A DNA stretch of 51,117 nt from Pirellulales bacterium (GCA_016931995.1 JAFGDS010000148.1:1-51117), one strand, 5' to 3'; counted from the stretch's first letter, positions 34,494 through 43,374 are shown. Notes: generated from the letters alone by a model not told the origin. Made by a program: numbers and translations.

Positions 34494-35120
34494 ATGAAAT
34501 GCGCAAGTTGCGGGGCGGAGATTGCCCCGGGCGCCGTGCGGTGCGAGTTCTGCGACTCGGTTTGCGCGCCGGTCGAGAGTCTCGCCCGCGCGAACGTCTT
34601 CGAGCAGGTCAAACGATCGCCGCAGTTCGCCCGGAAGGACAATCCCTCGCGCCGCTCGACGCTGGCCGGGTATCCCGTCCTGGCGGTCGCGGGGCCGGTG
34701 GGGTTCTTCATTCTCTTCATTGGCGTGGCGCTCTTCATGGCGACGCAGGCGGGCAGCCACGGGGCGCCGACCATTTTCGTGCTCTTCCCGATGATCTTCG
34801 TCGCGGTGGGCGTCTTCGCCGCGTTCCACGTCATAAGAAAGTACATGCGTTTTCAGGACGCGCCGATCATGGCCCGGGCGGCGGTCATCGCTGGCAAGCG
34901 GCTGAGCGTGACGGGCGGATCGGGCGACAGCAACGCCTCGACGTTCTACTTCATCACCGCCGAATTCGACGACGGCTCGCGCGAGGAATACGCCGTGCTC
35001 AAGTCCGGCTTGTACGGCCGGGTGAGCGAGGGCGACGCCGGCGTGATCTTCACCCGGGCGGATTCGGTGCTGGATTTCGACCGCGTGACGGGCGGCGTCG
35101 CGGGCGGGCACGCCTCCTAA
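34494..35120 (+). CDS. Zinc-ribbon membrane protein with DUF2500-like domain
   Basis: 208 aa. The N-terminal zinc ribbon has CASC (3-6) and CEFC (about 17-20). Two membrane helices follow (VLAVAGPVGFFILFIGVALF and TIFVLFPMIFVAVGVFAAFH). The C-terminal ~85 residues resemble DUF2500: RAAVIAGKRLSVTGG, TFYFITAEFDDGSREEYAVL and YGRVSEGDAGVIFTR. The combination of ribbon and DUF2500-like domain is the notable point. It is 5 nt downstream of the isomerase-like gene, so probably co-transcribed. Role unknown. Confidence 0.75.
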   Translation: MKCASCGAEIAPGAVRCEFCDSVCAPVESLARANVFEQVKRSPQFARKDNPSRRSTLAGYPVLAVAGPVGFFILFIGVALFMATQAGSHGAPTIFVLFPMIFVAVGVFAAFHVIRKYMRFQDAPIMARAAVIAGKRLSVTGGSGDSNASTFYFITAEFDDGSREEYAVLKSGLYGRVSEGDAGVIFTRADSVLDFDRVTGGVAGGHAS

Positions 35121-35160
35121 TGTCTCCTCCACCGGATGGGTGCGTGCGTCTTCCCCGTTG

Positions 35161-35218
35161 CGAAGCCGCAAGCGGCTCCATGACGCGGCGCGTTGTCGCA
35201 GAGCCGCTCGCGGCTTCG
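35161..35218. repeat. Palindromic element, GAAGCCGC family
   Basis: CGAAGCCGCAAGCGGCTC (35161-35178) and GAGCCGCTCGCGGCTTCG (35201-35218) are 18-nt inverted arms with one mismatch. Single copies occur near 21889, 29433, 33523 and 40283. Confidence 0.75.
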
Positions 35219-35477
35219 CGGCATGCGCGTCTCTCCAACGCGGAGCACCGTCCAACGCCGACGCCCTGCCATTTTGACAGGTTACAAAACCTCCGACGTG
35301 CCCAAACGCTCCGGATGTAACGGTCGGAAGATATTTCACGCGGCGGTCCACCCCGAAATAGGGGATTGCGCGGTTGGTGTCGAGCGGGTGTCGTCCATCC
35401 GAACTGCTTTCCACGGAAGCAATTACGCGACAGGCCGAGGGAAGGGGTATGTGTACGTAGGGAACGTTTGTACCGAT

Positions 35478-35494
35478 TTGGCACGGCACCTGCA
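35478..35494 (+). promoter_or_regulatory. Sigma-54-type -24/-12 promoter candidate
   Basis: TTGGCACG-GCAC-CTGCA has GG and GC exactly 10 nt apart, as in the RpoN consensus TGGCACG-N4-TTGCA, with one mismatch (C for T). It lies about 217 nt upstream of the ECF sigma gene. No enhancer-binding protein is in the window, so this is a sequence match only. Confidence 0.35.
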
Positions 35495-35597
35495 ATGTTG
35501 CGAGAACCGTGGTGGGCCTGACCGGCCAGCCCTCTTCGCCTTTCCCGCGGCCCAAAAGAATCCAGCCCCGCCAGGCGGCGGGGTGGTGAATCGCTGG

Positions 35598-35603
35598 TAC
35601 AAT
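35598..35603 (+). promoter_or_regulatory. Possible -10 element for ECF sigma gene
   Basis: TACAAT lies 107 nt before the sigma factor start, without a recognised -35. Same hexamer as at 12464 and 28382. Confidence 0.25.
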
Positions 35604-35710
35604 GCGCGCGTGGGGTCGAGAGGACTGAACCGAGCCGGGCACGCCGGGCCACCGAGGCGTCTTTTCCCACGATCCGGCCGAACTCTCGACCTCATGGATG
35701 CGTAACAGAA

Positions 35711-36364
35711 ATGAACAGCACGATGGAACTGGACCGAAAGGCCGTTGCCCTCTTCGCCCCCTCGGATGAGCGGACCGACGAGGAGCTTCTCCTCGAGTAC
35801 CGCGACCGGGGGAACCGCGAGGCATTTGAACGGCTGGTCCATCGGTACGAACGGGAGCTGTACAACTACCTGCGCCATTACCTGGGCGATGCCCAGATGG
35901 CCGACGACGCCTTCCAAACGACGTTCCTCCAGGTTCACCTCAAGTGCGACACGTTCGAGCCGGATCGAAAGTTCCGACCCTGGCTCTACACCGTGGCGAC
36001 CAACCAGGCGATCGACGCCCAGCGGCGCAACCGACGCCATCGGATGGTGAGTCTGGACCGGCGTTTCGGAGCGGAGTCGGGCGACGACGTGACGGCGCTG
36101 GTCAACTTGCTGGACGCGCAAGAGGTCGATCCGCTGGACCAACTCGAGGCGGACGAGCGGGCCCGCGTGGTCCGCGACGCGGTGGACCGGTTGCCCGACG
36201 CCCTGCGGGAGGTGATCGCTCTGGTCTATTATCAGGGAATGAAGTATCGCGAGGCGGCCGACGTGCTTTCGATTCCCGTGGGAACCGTGAAGAGCCGTCT
36301 GCACGCCGCGGTGTACCGACTGAATGAAGCCTTGGCGCGAAGCCCACTTGCCGAAAATGAGTGA
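35711..36364 (+). CDS. ECF-type RNA polymerase sigma factor
   Basis: 217-aa sigma-70 family protein with only regions 2 and 4. Region 2 (about 28-98) has AFERLVHRYERELYNYLRH, DDAFQTTFLQVH and RPWLYTVATNQAIDAQRR. Region 4 (about 155-210) has LPDALREVIALVYYQGMKYR and IPVGTVKSRLHAAVYRL. The 25-residue N-terminal extension and the linker are ordinary. Its last codons overlap the next gene by 8 nt, so an anti-sigma-like partner is translated with it. Signal unknown. Confidence 0.93.
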   Translation: MNSTMELDRKAVALFAPSDERTDEELLLEYRDRGNREAFERLVHRYERELYNYLRHYLGDAQMADDAFQTTFLQVHLKCDTFEPDRKFRPWLYTVATNQAIDAQRRNRRHRMVSLDRRFGAESGDDVTALVNLLDAQEVDPLDQLEADERARVVRDAVDRLPDALREVIALVYYQGMKYREAADVLSIPVGTVKSRLHAAVYRLNEALARSPLAENE

Positions 36365-37355
36365 TCCCACGCGAGAACTTTTGCTCGGTTACCTGCTCGG
36401 GGCCCTCGAGGAGGACGAGCAGGCGGCGGCGGAAAGGAATTTGGCGAAAGACGCGGCTTTGCGGCGGGAGCTAACGGTGTTGAGCCGGTCACTCGCGCCG
36501 TTGGACGCGAGCCGCGCGCGGCACGAGCCGCCCGCGGGACTGGCCGAGCGGACGTGCCGATTCGTTTGGGCGAGCGGTCAAGCCCGAGCCGCCGCGCCCG
36601 TCCAGCCGCGGCGCGAGGCCCGGCCGACCCGGATGCGGCCCGTCACCTTGCCGGCGGTGGGCGAGGTTCAATACCGCTGGCAAGACGTGCTGGTGGTGGC
36701 CGGGGTGATCGTTGCCGCCAGCGTGCTCCTGTTTCCGGCGATCCACGGCAGCCGCGTGCAGGCGCGGCTTCTGGCGTGTCAAAACAACCTTCGCGAGCTA
36801 GGCGCGGCGCTGACGGAGTATGGCGAGCTCAACCACGGCTACTTCCCCCGGGTTCCGGCCCAGGGCAATCTGGCCGTCGCGTCGGTGTTCGCGCCGATCT
36901 TGAAGGACAGCCAGCTTCTGCCCAGCTTCCAGATGCTCGTGTGCCCCGATTCGCCCGCGGCCGAAGGCCCGGCGATCGACGTTCCGTCCTTGGCCCGGCT
37001 TGCCTCGATCGCGCAGCCCGACCAGCTCAAACGGCTTCAGGACCAGATGGGCGGGAGCTACGGATACACGCTGGGCTACCGCGACCGCGCCGGTTACCAC
37101 GGCACGCGAAATCTACGACGATCGCAATTTGCGTTGGCCTCCGATGCGCCCGCGCCCGGGCTTCCCGGCCGGCAGAGCCACAACCACGGCCGGCACGGGC
37201 AGAACTGCCTGATGGAGGACGGCCACGTGCGGTTCTTCGTCACGCCGCGGCCCGCGACCGACGACTTCTTCCTGAACGACGACGGCGCGGTCGCCGCCGG
37301 CGTCCACGTGAACGACTCCGTCATCGGCGCCGGCGCGACCCCGCCGCTGCCGTAG
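36357..37355 (+). CDS. Anti-sigma-like protein with DUF1559-like ectodomain
   Basis: 332 aa. The N-terminus (1-70: SDPTRELLLGYLLGALEEDE, then helical and charged) looks like a zinc-free anti-sigma domain. One membrane helix follows at about 110-128. The region after it, RVQARLLACQNNLRELGAAL then YFPRVPAQ, matches the segment that follows the pilin helix in DUF1559 proteins, and the end has HGQNCLMEDGHVRFF, an H-x-DG-like motif. So it joins a cytoplasmic sigma-binding part to an exported prepilin-like domain. The ATG at 36357 overlaps the sigma gene by 8 nt. Sigma regulation is inferred from position and domain order. Confidence 0.75.
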   Translation: MSDPTRELLLGYLLGALEEDEQAAAERNLAKDAALRRELTVLSRSLAPLDASRARHEPPAGLAERTCRFVWASGQARAAAPVQPRREARPTRMRPVTLPAVGEVQYRWQDVLVVAGVIVAASVLLFPAIHGSRVQARLLACQNNLRELGAALTEYGELNHGYFPRVPAQGNLAVASVFAPILKDSQLLPSFQMLVCPDSPAAEGPAIDVPSLARLASIAQPDQLKRLQDQMGGSYGYTLGYRDRAGYHGTRNLRRSQFALASDAPAPGLPGRQSHNHGRHGQNCLMEDGHVRFFVTPRPATDDFFLNDDGAVAAGVHVNDSVIGAGATPPLP

Positions 37356-37378
37356 GGCGACGTGGTCGACTCTTCAAC

Positions 37379-39481
37379 CTAACGTCGCCAGGTTAACTGC
37401 GCGAAGACGGTCCGCCGGACGTCCATGGCGCCGTAGGCGGCACTGACGAGATTGAACTCGGGGTGTCCCTGATCGAGCAGGTTCGTGCCGACCACGGCCA
37501 CTTCGAGATCGCGGCGGGGCGTCCACGCCAGCCGCAGGTCCATCGTGAAGTAGTCCGGAATGGACTGGCCGACGATCGTGTCCACGTAGCGGAAGCCCGC
37601 GTCGGCCTGCCAGCGGTTGCCGAGGTCCCACTGGGCGCCGAGCCGTGCCTGGTTACGGGGATAGCCCTCGATGCCCATCGACCCCGCGTCGGCGGCCCAC
37701 CACTCGTACGACCGCAGGAAGCTGTAGGATCCGTCGAGTCGCCACGTGTCGGAGACGGCCCACTGCGCGGCCCACTCGAAGCCGTACGTGTGGCCGCGTC
37801 CGGCGTTGTCGTGGATGACCGGATAAATCCAATAGCCCGGCCCCACGTACCGATCGCCGGAGCGGGGACCGATCATCTCCTCGTAGACGTTGAAGAACAA
37901 AGCGACGTCCCACGCGAAGCGCTCCGTGGTCTGCTCGCGGTAGCCGAGTTCGTACGCCATGAGCGTTTCGGATTTGACGTCCCGATACGGATTGTACTGC
38001 TGGAACGCGGTGGACGGCGGGTCGGCCACGAACCACGGACCGTAGCGGAAAATGCTGTCGCGTTCGACCCGCGACGGCAGCCGCACCGCCCGCGACACCG
38101 CGCCCCACACGGCATGCTTCTTATCCGGCGCCCACAAGAGCCTCGCGCTGGGCTGAACCTCGAAACCCGTGTAGGAGTTATTCTCGAGCTTGGTTCCCAC
38201 GGTGAAAAACAGTTCGTCCTCGCGCAACGTGATTTCGTCCTGGATGAAACCGCTAAAGAGACGATACGTGTCCGCCGGCGGGACCATGGTGACGAGGAAT
38301 GTGCTGTTGGGCATCCGGTTGTGGATCTGCCGCGAGTCCAACCCCCAAATGCACTGCTGGCGGTCGGTCAGCGGGAAACGGTGTTGGAACTCCACGTCAA
38401 ACGCCGTGGTTTCCTGTTTGAAGGCGTACGAGTCGCGGAACGTGCGATCGTAGTACATCTGGATCGTGTAGTCGGAGTCATCGCTGAACTTGTGCGTCCA
38501 GCGCCACAGCAGATTGGCCCCCGTGACGCCTTCGTCCTCGGTGTAGGGCTCGAAGTAGGGCGGAGTGGGAAACATGCGCGCGCCGAAGTTGCCGACGTTG
38601 CCGCCGTAGTAGTCGCCCAGCACCGTGAGCGTGTCCTGGCCGTGGCGATCCAAGTCGTAGTCCACCCGGAAGCCGCCGTGCCCCATCCGCCAATCATCGT
38701 AGTCAAAGGTCGGATGCAGCTCGTGTCCACGCTCGAAATGGCGGCCGTAGATCCGCCAGTTCAGCCCCTGGCCGTTGTTGCCGCCGACGCGGACGCTGCT
38801 TATGGACTTGTCGAGATTGCCGCCGCCGGTTTGAACCAACGCGCCCTGGGTGTCTTGCGCCTTTTTGGTGATGACGTTGATGACGCCGTTCACCGCGTTG
38901 GCGCCCCAGAGGGTGCCGCCGGGACCGCGGATGATCTCGATCCGCTCGACGTCCTCCAGGAGCAGGTCCTGCGCGTCCCAGTAGACGCCGGAACAGTATT
39001 GGTTGTACACCGTGCGGCCGTCGATTAACACGAGCAGCTTGTTGGCGAAACGACCTTGCGCGCCGCGAATACTGATCGCCCAGGTGTACGAGTTGACGCG
39101 GGCGACGTTGACGCCGGGGGCCAGGCGGAGCACTTCGGGCACGCTGGTGGCGCCGCTGCGGCGGATCATCTCGTTGCTGATGACGAACACGGCCGCCGGC
39201 GAGCGGCCCACCGTGCTCTCGTGCTTGGCGACGCTGGTGACCTCGACGTCCATCGAGGGGACTTTGACGTCCACCTTGCCGAGCTGGTCGATGTCCATGT
39301 CGAGGATGTCGCTCTTCGCGGCTGGATCAATCGCGTCGCTCGGCAGCGGCGCCGGGGCCACGGTCTCCATGTTGGGCGATTGCGCCGCGCCCGGCAAGAC
39401 GGTGGCGACAAGAATCCCAAGCGAAGAGGCCAGCCCAATTAGCGTCTGGCGCGTCCACGCCCCATTCGTCGTTGCGAACAT
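37379..39481 (-). CDS. TonB-dependent outer-membrane receptor (1)
   Basis: 700-aa receptor that pulls a ligand through the outer membrane using TonB energy. A signal peptide is followed by DILDMDIDQLGKVDVKVPSM and a plug domain with VFVISNEMIRRSGATSVPEV, LRLAPGVNVARV, LLVLIDGRTVYN and EIIRGPGGTLWGANAVNGVI. The rest is a beta barrel with alternating aromatic strands, ending VFAQLTWRR. GGAG lies 4-5 nt before the ATG. It is the third gene of a minus-strand run behind receptor 2 and a YfiR-like gene, and shares domain plan with receptor 2. Ligand unknown. Confidence 0.92.
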   Translation of the reverse strand: MFATTNGAWTRQTLIGLASSLGILVATVLPGAAQSPNMETVAPAPLPSDAIDPAAKSDILDMDIDQLGKVDVKVPSMDVEVTSVAKHESTVGRSPAAVFVISNEMIRRSGATSVPEVLRLAPGVNVARVNSYTWAISIRGAQGRFANKLLVLIDGRTVYNQYCSGVYWDAQDLLLEDVERIEIIRGPGGTLWGANAVNGVINVITKKAQDTQGALVQTGGGNLDKSISSVRVGGNNGQGLNWRIYGRHFERGHELHPTFDYDDWRMGHGGFRVDYDLDRHGQDTLTVLGDYYGGNVGNFGARMFPTPPYFEPYTEDEGVTGANLLWRWTHKFSDDSDYTIQMYYDRTFRDSYAFKQETTAFDVEFQHRFPLTDRQQCIWGLDSRQIHNRMPNSTFLVTMVPPADTYRLFSGFIQDEITLREDELFFTVGTKLENNSYTGFEVQPSARLLWAPDKKHAVWGAVSRAVRLPSRVERDSIFRYGPWFVADPPSTAFQQYNPYRDVKSETLMAYELGYREQTTERFAWDVALFFNVYEEMIGPRSGDRYVGPGYWIYPVIHDNAGRGHTYGFEWAAQWAVSDTWRLDGSYSFLRSYEWWAADAGSMGIEGYPRNQARLGAQWDLGNRWQADAGFRYVDTIVGQSIPDYFTMDLRLAWTPRRDLEVAVVGTNLLDQGHPEFNLVSAAYGAMDVRRTVFAQLTWRR

Positions 39482-39574
39482 AAGCTCCTGCCCCTTCCGT
39501 GAGTGAATGTCGCCACGGCACGTTTCCCCTTATCGTATCGGGAGGATCATCCGGCGCATTGGCGAATGTCAGGC

Positions 39575-40192
39575 TTATCGCACCACTTGGGCGACCTGAA
39601 GCAGCTTGGAACTGATCTTGAGGCTCTCGCGTTCGGCCGCCTTCAGGGCGACGATGAGCCGCACCTTGTTCTCCTGGATGACGAAGTCGATCACCCCGCC
39701 GTGATCCAAAAATTCCGACGTCTGGCCAACGAAGAGGACGTGGCTCCCGGCGAGCCGGCGCATGACGGCGCGTTGGTCCTCGGGGCTGATGGTGGGCGAA
39801 AGAAAGAGAATGTGGCAGGGGCGGACGTCGCCGGGTTGCTCGAACCGGGCAAGATGGATGGCCCGGTTGTCCACGGTTTTCGTTTGCGCGATGCGCTCCA
39901 GATCCGCATTGATCGGGTCGACGCCCAGCACGCCAATGACGAACGGGGCCTCGGCGTGTTCGAAGGCGCGATCGGGCCACTGGACGTATCGCGCGATGTT
40001 GTAGAGGTAGGCCGCCTTGATCTTGTGTTCGCGGCTAATGAAGCCCTGTTCGTCCGGCGACTGCGCATTCGTCTCCGCGGAAAACGATGACGCCGTCAGA
40101 ATCGCCGCCGTCCACGCCAGGGCTCTCGCGGCCCGTCCCGCGCGGCCTGCCGGCCGTCGATGTCGTGGGTCTCCAAAAACGGACGCTCGCAT
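39575..40192 (-). CDS. YfiR-like (DUF4154) periplasmic protein
   Basis: 205 aa. A basic n-region and hydrophobic segment (ALAWTAAILTASSF) direct export. The mature protein has the DUF4154 pattern: EHKIKAAYLYNIARYVQWPD, FVIGVLGVDPI, CHILFLSPT, VLFVGQTSEFLDHGGVIDFV and a LKISSKLLQVAQ end. YfiR in Pseudomonas restrains the diguanylate cyclase YfiN; here no cyclase gene is in the window. The start at 40192 is chosen since the frame further left is antisense-like sequence within receptor 2. It lies between two TonB receptors, an arrangement seen with this family. Confidence 0.88.
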   Translation of the reverse strand: MRASVFGDPRHRRPAGRAGRAARALAWTAAILTASSFSAETNAQSPDEQGFISREHKIKAAYLYNIARYVQWPDRAFEHAEAPFVIGVLGVDPINADLERIAQTKTVDNRAIHLARFEQPGDVRPCHILFLSPTISPEDQRAVMRRLAGSHVLFVGQTSEFLDHGGVIDFVIQENKVRLIVALKAAERESLKISSKLLQVAQVVR

Positions 40193-40322
40193 GGTTATCT
40201 CGTTTCGTTCAAGGACCGGGCGTATAGGATATGTCTTTTCGGTTTCCCCAAATCGCGGCGTTGGCGTTTGTCGTCGCGAAGCCGCTGGTGGCCCGTCGGC
40301 CGCCCGGCGTTCGTTCTTCGCC

Positions 40323-42281
40323 CTAGTAGCGCCACGAGACCATTCCGTAGACGCCGGGCTCGACCTCCGTGGGGATGGAAACGTAGTCGTCCGCGAATTC
40401 GTAGTGCGCGCCGGCAAGCAGATTCTGTCCCACGACGGCCAGTTCGAGGTTCTTCCGCGGCTGCCAGGCCAGTCGCACGTCGCCGGCGAGATAGCTGGGC
40501 ACTCCAATCGCCAACGCGTCGACGTAGCGGAGGATCGCGTCGAACGTGACGTTCGCGCCCAAGTCCCAGCCGGATTGGGCCGACCACATGTTCCGCGGCG
40601 TGCCCCCGGCAAAATAAGTCGGAAAGTAGCCCGCGGCGTAGTCGACGTCTTGCACGAAGAATGTGTACGATCCGGACAGATGCCAGTGTTTGGTCGCCTG
40701 ATACGTGGCGTTGCACTCGAACCCGTACGTGTCGGCCTTGCCCACGTTGTAGTAGTAGAAAAAGGACGGCGTGCCCAGCAGGCTGTCGTAGCGGCTGAAG
40801 AAGGTGGTGAACTCCCAGAAGAAGCGGTCGGTGGGCTGCTGGCGGACGCCGAGCTCGTAGCTCAGGGCGTTCTCCGATTTGGGAAGGATGAAGACGCGCT
40901 CCATGAGCGAGGGCGTGCGCACCGCGCGGCTGATGGCGCCCCAGAAAGACGTCCGCTCGCTGGGCGTGTAGGTGAGCCGCGCGGTGGGTTGATACTCGAA
41001 GTCGGTGACGCTGTTGTGGTCGAACTTCGAGCCGAACGTGGCGAACCACCGGTCTTCGACCAGCGTGATCGTGTCCTGGACGAAGTAGCTGGGGATCTGC
41101 TCGCCGTCGTGGACGGTAATGATCCCCGGCCCCATCACCCATCGTTCATCCGAATTCCGGTAACCCAGCCCCCAGACGATGTCGTGGCGGCCGCGGATCA
41201 TGTGGTACTGATAGTCGAAGTCGAACGTCGCGACGTTGTTCAGGTTGGCGCCGAGGGCATAGGGATTGTAGTAGTAGAGCTGCACGGCCCAGTCGGTGTC
41301 TTCGTCCACCTGACGGCTCCAGCGGGTGAGGATCCGCGAGGTCTTGAAATCCATGGGCGCGACGGGCGGATCCGGCGGCGTGTGGACGCCGGTCTGGTTG
41401 TCCTCGCCGGAGTAGAAGTCGCCTTGGATGGTGAAGGTGTCGCGGCGGGTGGGCGTCCAGTCGGCGCGGAAGCCGCCCTGGTTGAGCCGCGGGTCGTCGG
41501 CCGCGCGCGCCGGGCCGGCGAGGTGGCCCTTGCCGTCCTCCAGGTTCATGCCGTACATACGCCAGTGCAGATTGCCGCTCTGGCCGCCGACGCGGGCGTT
41601 GGTGAACTGCCGGTGCTCGGTCCCGCCACCGCCGTCGACGTGGATGCCGTGGGTGTCCTTGGCCTGTTTCGTGACGATGTTGATGATGCCGTTGACCGCG
41701 TTGGCGCCCCAGACCGTGGCCCCGGGACCGCGGATCACCTCGATCCGGTCGACGTCCTCGAGCATCACGTATTCGCGTTCCCAGAAGACGCCGCTGTGCG
41801 TGGGGCTATAGATCGCCACGCCGTCGATCTGCACCAGCAGCTTATTGGCGAATCGGGCGTTGAACCCTCGGATCGAAATCGCCCAGGCGCTGGCGTTGAT
41901 CCGGACGACGCTCACGCCGGGCACCAGGCGCAAGGCCTCGGGCACGCTGCGGGCGCCGCTCCGCTTGATCATCTCGTTGGTCAGGACGTAGACGGCCGCG
42001 GCCGAGCGCCCGATGGGTTGGGCCGTCCGCGAGACGCTCGTCACCTCGACCTCCATCGAGGGGACCTTCACGTCCACGCGGGCCAACTGGTCGATGTCCA
42101 TGTCGAGGATGTCGCCCTGGGCCGCGGGCGCATCGCCCGGCATTGGCGCGGGGGCCACCGCGCCGGCCGTTCCTGTTTGGGCCGCACACCAGGAAGCCGG
42201 CAACACGATAAGAATCGCCAACGGAATGGCCAGCCAGGCCGACACCCGAGTCTTCCGCACGCCGTCGCTTGTTGCGAACAT
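40323..42281 (-). CDS. TonB-dependent outer-membrane receptor (2)
   Basis: 652 aa, same plan as receptor 1: signal peptide, DILDMDIDQLARVDVKVPSM, plug (VYVLTNEMIKRSGARSVPEA, LLVQIDGVAIYS, EVIRGPGATVWGANAVNGII) and a beta barrel ending YGMVSWRY. The two plugs are close enough to imply duplication; the barrels differ more. The start at 42281 is chosen because both receptors then begin MFAT; an ATG at 42308 would add nine residues. First gene of the receptor-YfiR-receptor run. Ligand unknown. Confidence 0.92.
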   Translation of the reverse strand: MFATSDGVRKTRVSAWLAIPLAILIVLPASWCAAQTGTAGAVAPAPMPGDAPAAQGDILDMDIDQLARVDVKVPSMEVEVTSVSRTAQPIGRSAAAVYVLTNEMIKRSGARSVPEALRLVPGVSVVRINASAWAISIRGFNARFANKLLVQIDGVAIYSPTHSGVFWEREYVMLEDVDRIEVIRGPGATVWGANAVNGIINIVTKQAKDTHGIHVDGGGGTEHRQFTNARVGGQSGNLHWRMYGMNLEDGKGHLAGPARAADDPRLNQGGFRADWTPTRRDTFTIQGDFYSGEDNQTGVHTPPDPPVAPMDFKTSRILTRWSRQVDEDTDWAVQLYYYNPYALGANLNNVATFDFDYQYHMIRGRHDIVWGLGYRNSDERWVMGPGIITVHDGEQIPSYFVQDTITLVEDRWFATFGSKFDHNSVTDFEYQPTARLTYTPSERTSFWGAISRAVRTPSLMERVFILPKSENALSYELGVRQQPTDRFFWEFTTFFSRYDSLLGTPSFFYYYNVGKADTYGFECNATYQATKHWHLSGSYTFFVQDVDYAAGYFPTYFAGGTPRNMWSAQSGWDLGANVTFDAILRYVDALAIGVPSYLAGDVRLAWQPRKNLELAVVGQNLLAGAHYEFADDYVSIPTEVEPGVYGMVSWRY

Positions 42282-42925
42282 GGCGGCTGTACCCCCAATT
42301 GAATCCAATGTGGCGCCGACGGAATGTCACCCCCCAGGCGTGCATCCGTCCGAGCTGCCGCTCCACGGATCCCCGCTATGGCGGTGTGCTGCCCGTCGCG
42401 ACCGCCACCCCTTGCCGTACCCGCCGAACGGGACTCGCTTCATTCCTCCTATCGGGAACATCCCTCAAAGCCATGAGAGTCAACAATCCAACCCGCAAAC
42501 TCACCGCCGAAACGAAAGGGGACATGTGGCCCGCGAAAGATGCGGAGTTTTTAGGGCCTCCGCGGCGAGAGGCCGACGGCCGTCGCCGCGGAACGCCTCG
42601 GCCTCGACCCGGTTGGCTTTCCCCATAATTCCGCGAACCCGACCGCCCCCGGCCGTGTCTAAAGCCCATTAGCGGACCATTTGGAGCGGAAAATACCCCC
42701 ACTGGGGAATGTCGCCCATCACGTGTTGACTTCCGGGGCGTTTTCCGTCATTGTAGAAAATGGTGGGGAGTTGCCGGGTGTTTGGGGTAGGGCGCCGTGG
42801 CAAATGCCCAGCGACCCTTACGAATAGGGAAACAGGACGCCGATCTTCCTTGAAAGGGAAGCGAAGCGTTGGGGCTTCTTTTTACCCACTTCTTTTTTTA
42901 CCGCGCGAGGCGCAGAGGTAGTGCG

Positions 42926-43216
42926 ATGCGTACGACGACGATCTCGAATCTGACGAACAACGTGGCGATTGTCCGCGGGATCCAGATTGCGGTCGTCCGT
43001 ACGTTCCAGTCCCTGCGCCGTTGCTTGCTTGACGCGCGGTATCTATTGCCGCGGCTTGCCGGCCTTAAAGCCGGGCGTGCCGAGGCGGGCGTCTGTTTTG
43101 GACAACCCGCCATGGGCATGCGCCGCCGAGACAAGCGGGTCGGCGTTACCCGCTTGTGCCACGTTACGTGGCACGCCGGCGGGCCGGGCTCATGCGGCGT
43201 CTGGAGTACCTTCTAA
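42926..43216 (+). CDS. Small hypothetical protein, doubtful
   Basis: 96 codons with AGAGG about 8 nt before the ATG. The first ~45 residues (MRTTTISNLTNNVAIVRGIQ, then LRRCLLDARYLLPR) read like coding sequence. The last third is encoded over the hairpins at 43132-43174 and is Arg/Gly/Cys-rich, as expected for non-coding repeats. It may be a short gene fused by chance to repeats, or nothing. Confidence 0.2.
   Translation: MRTTTISNLTNNVAIVRGIQIAVVRTFQSLRRCLLDARYLLPRLAGLKAGRAEAGVCFGQPAMGMRRRDKRVGVTRLCHVTWHAGGPGSCGVWSTF
43132..43174. repeat. Two tandem perfect hairpins
   Basis: CAAGCGGGT/ACCCGCTTG (9-bp stem, 7-nt loop; 43132-43156) shares its last base with GTGCCACG/CGTGGCAC (8-bp stem, loop TTA; 43156-43174). 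They lie about 200 nt before the sigma factor start. Arm content links them to the GTGCCAC palindrome families. Confidence 0.7.
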
Positions 43217-43374
43217 GCCCCCGCTTGGAAGCCCTCGCGACAGACAACGCTTGACCGCCTGACCGCCGGCGCCGGTGCCCGGGGAGATCGCGCTAGCGCG
43301 AACACCCCTTTGGGCACGGCTCTCGGACGCGGTCCGTTCCCCGTTTCCACGCTTCCCAAAAAAACAACACGACC

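Larger units (their letters stand above)
35121..35710. other. Long region upstream of ECF sigma gene
   Basis: About 590 bp with no supported gene. It contains the palindrome at 35161-35218, TTGACA at 35274-35279 without a matching -10, a sigma-54-like site at 35478-35494 and TACAAT at 35598-35603. Length and content suggest several control signals for the sigma/anti-sigma operon. Confidence 0.45.
42282..43374. other. Long region between receptor and second sigma gene
   Basis: About 1.1 kb. TTGACT at 42726-42731 is a possible -35, but no good -10 follows at 16-18 nt. Hairpins lie at about 43052-43077 and 43132-43174. A small open frame at 42926-43216 is listed separately with low confidence. 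The rest shows no gene, and the region may be a long structured leader for the sigma factor. Confidence 0.4.

Noticed and set aside
40017-42302. 761-codon open frame antisense to TonB receptor 2
   Set aside because: It mirrors a clear receptor gene, shows no domain and has no ribosome binding site.
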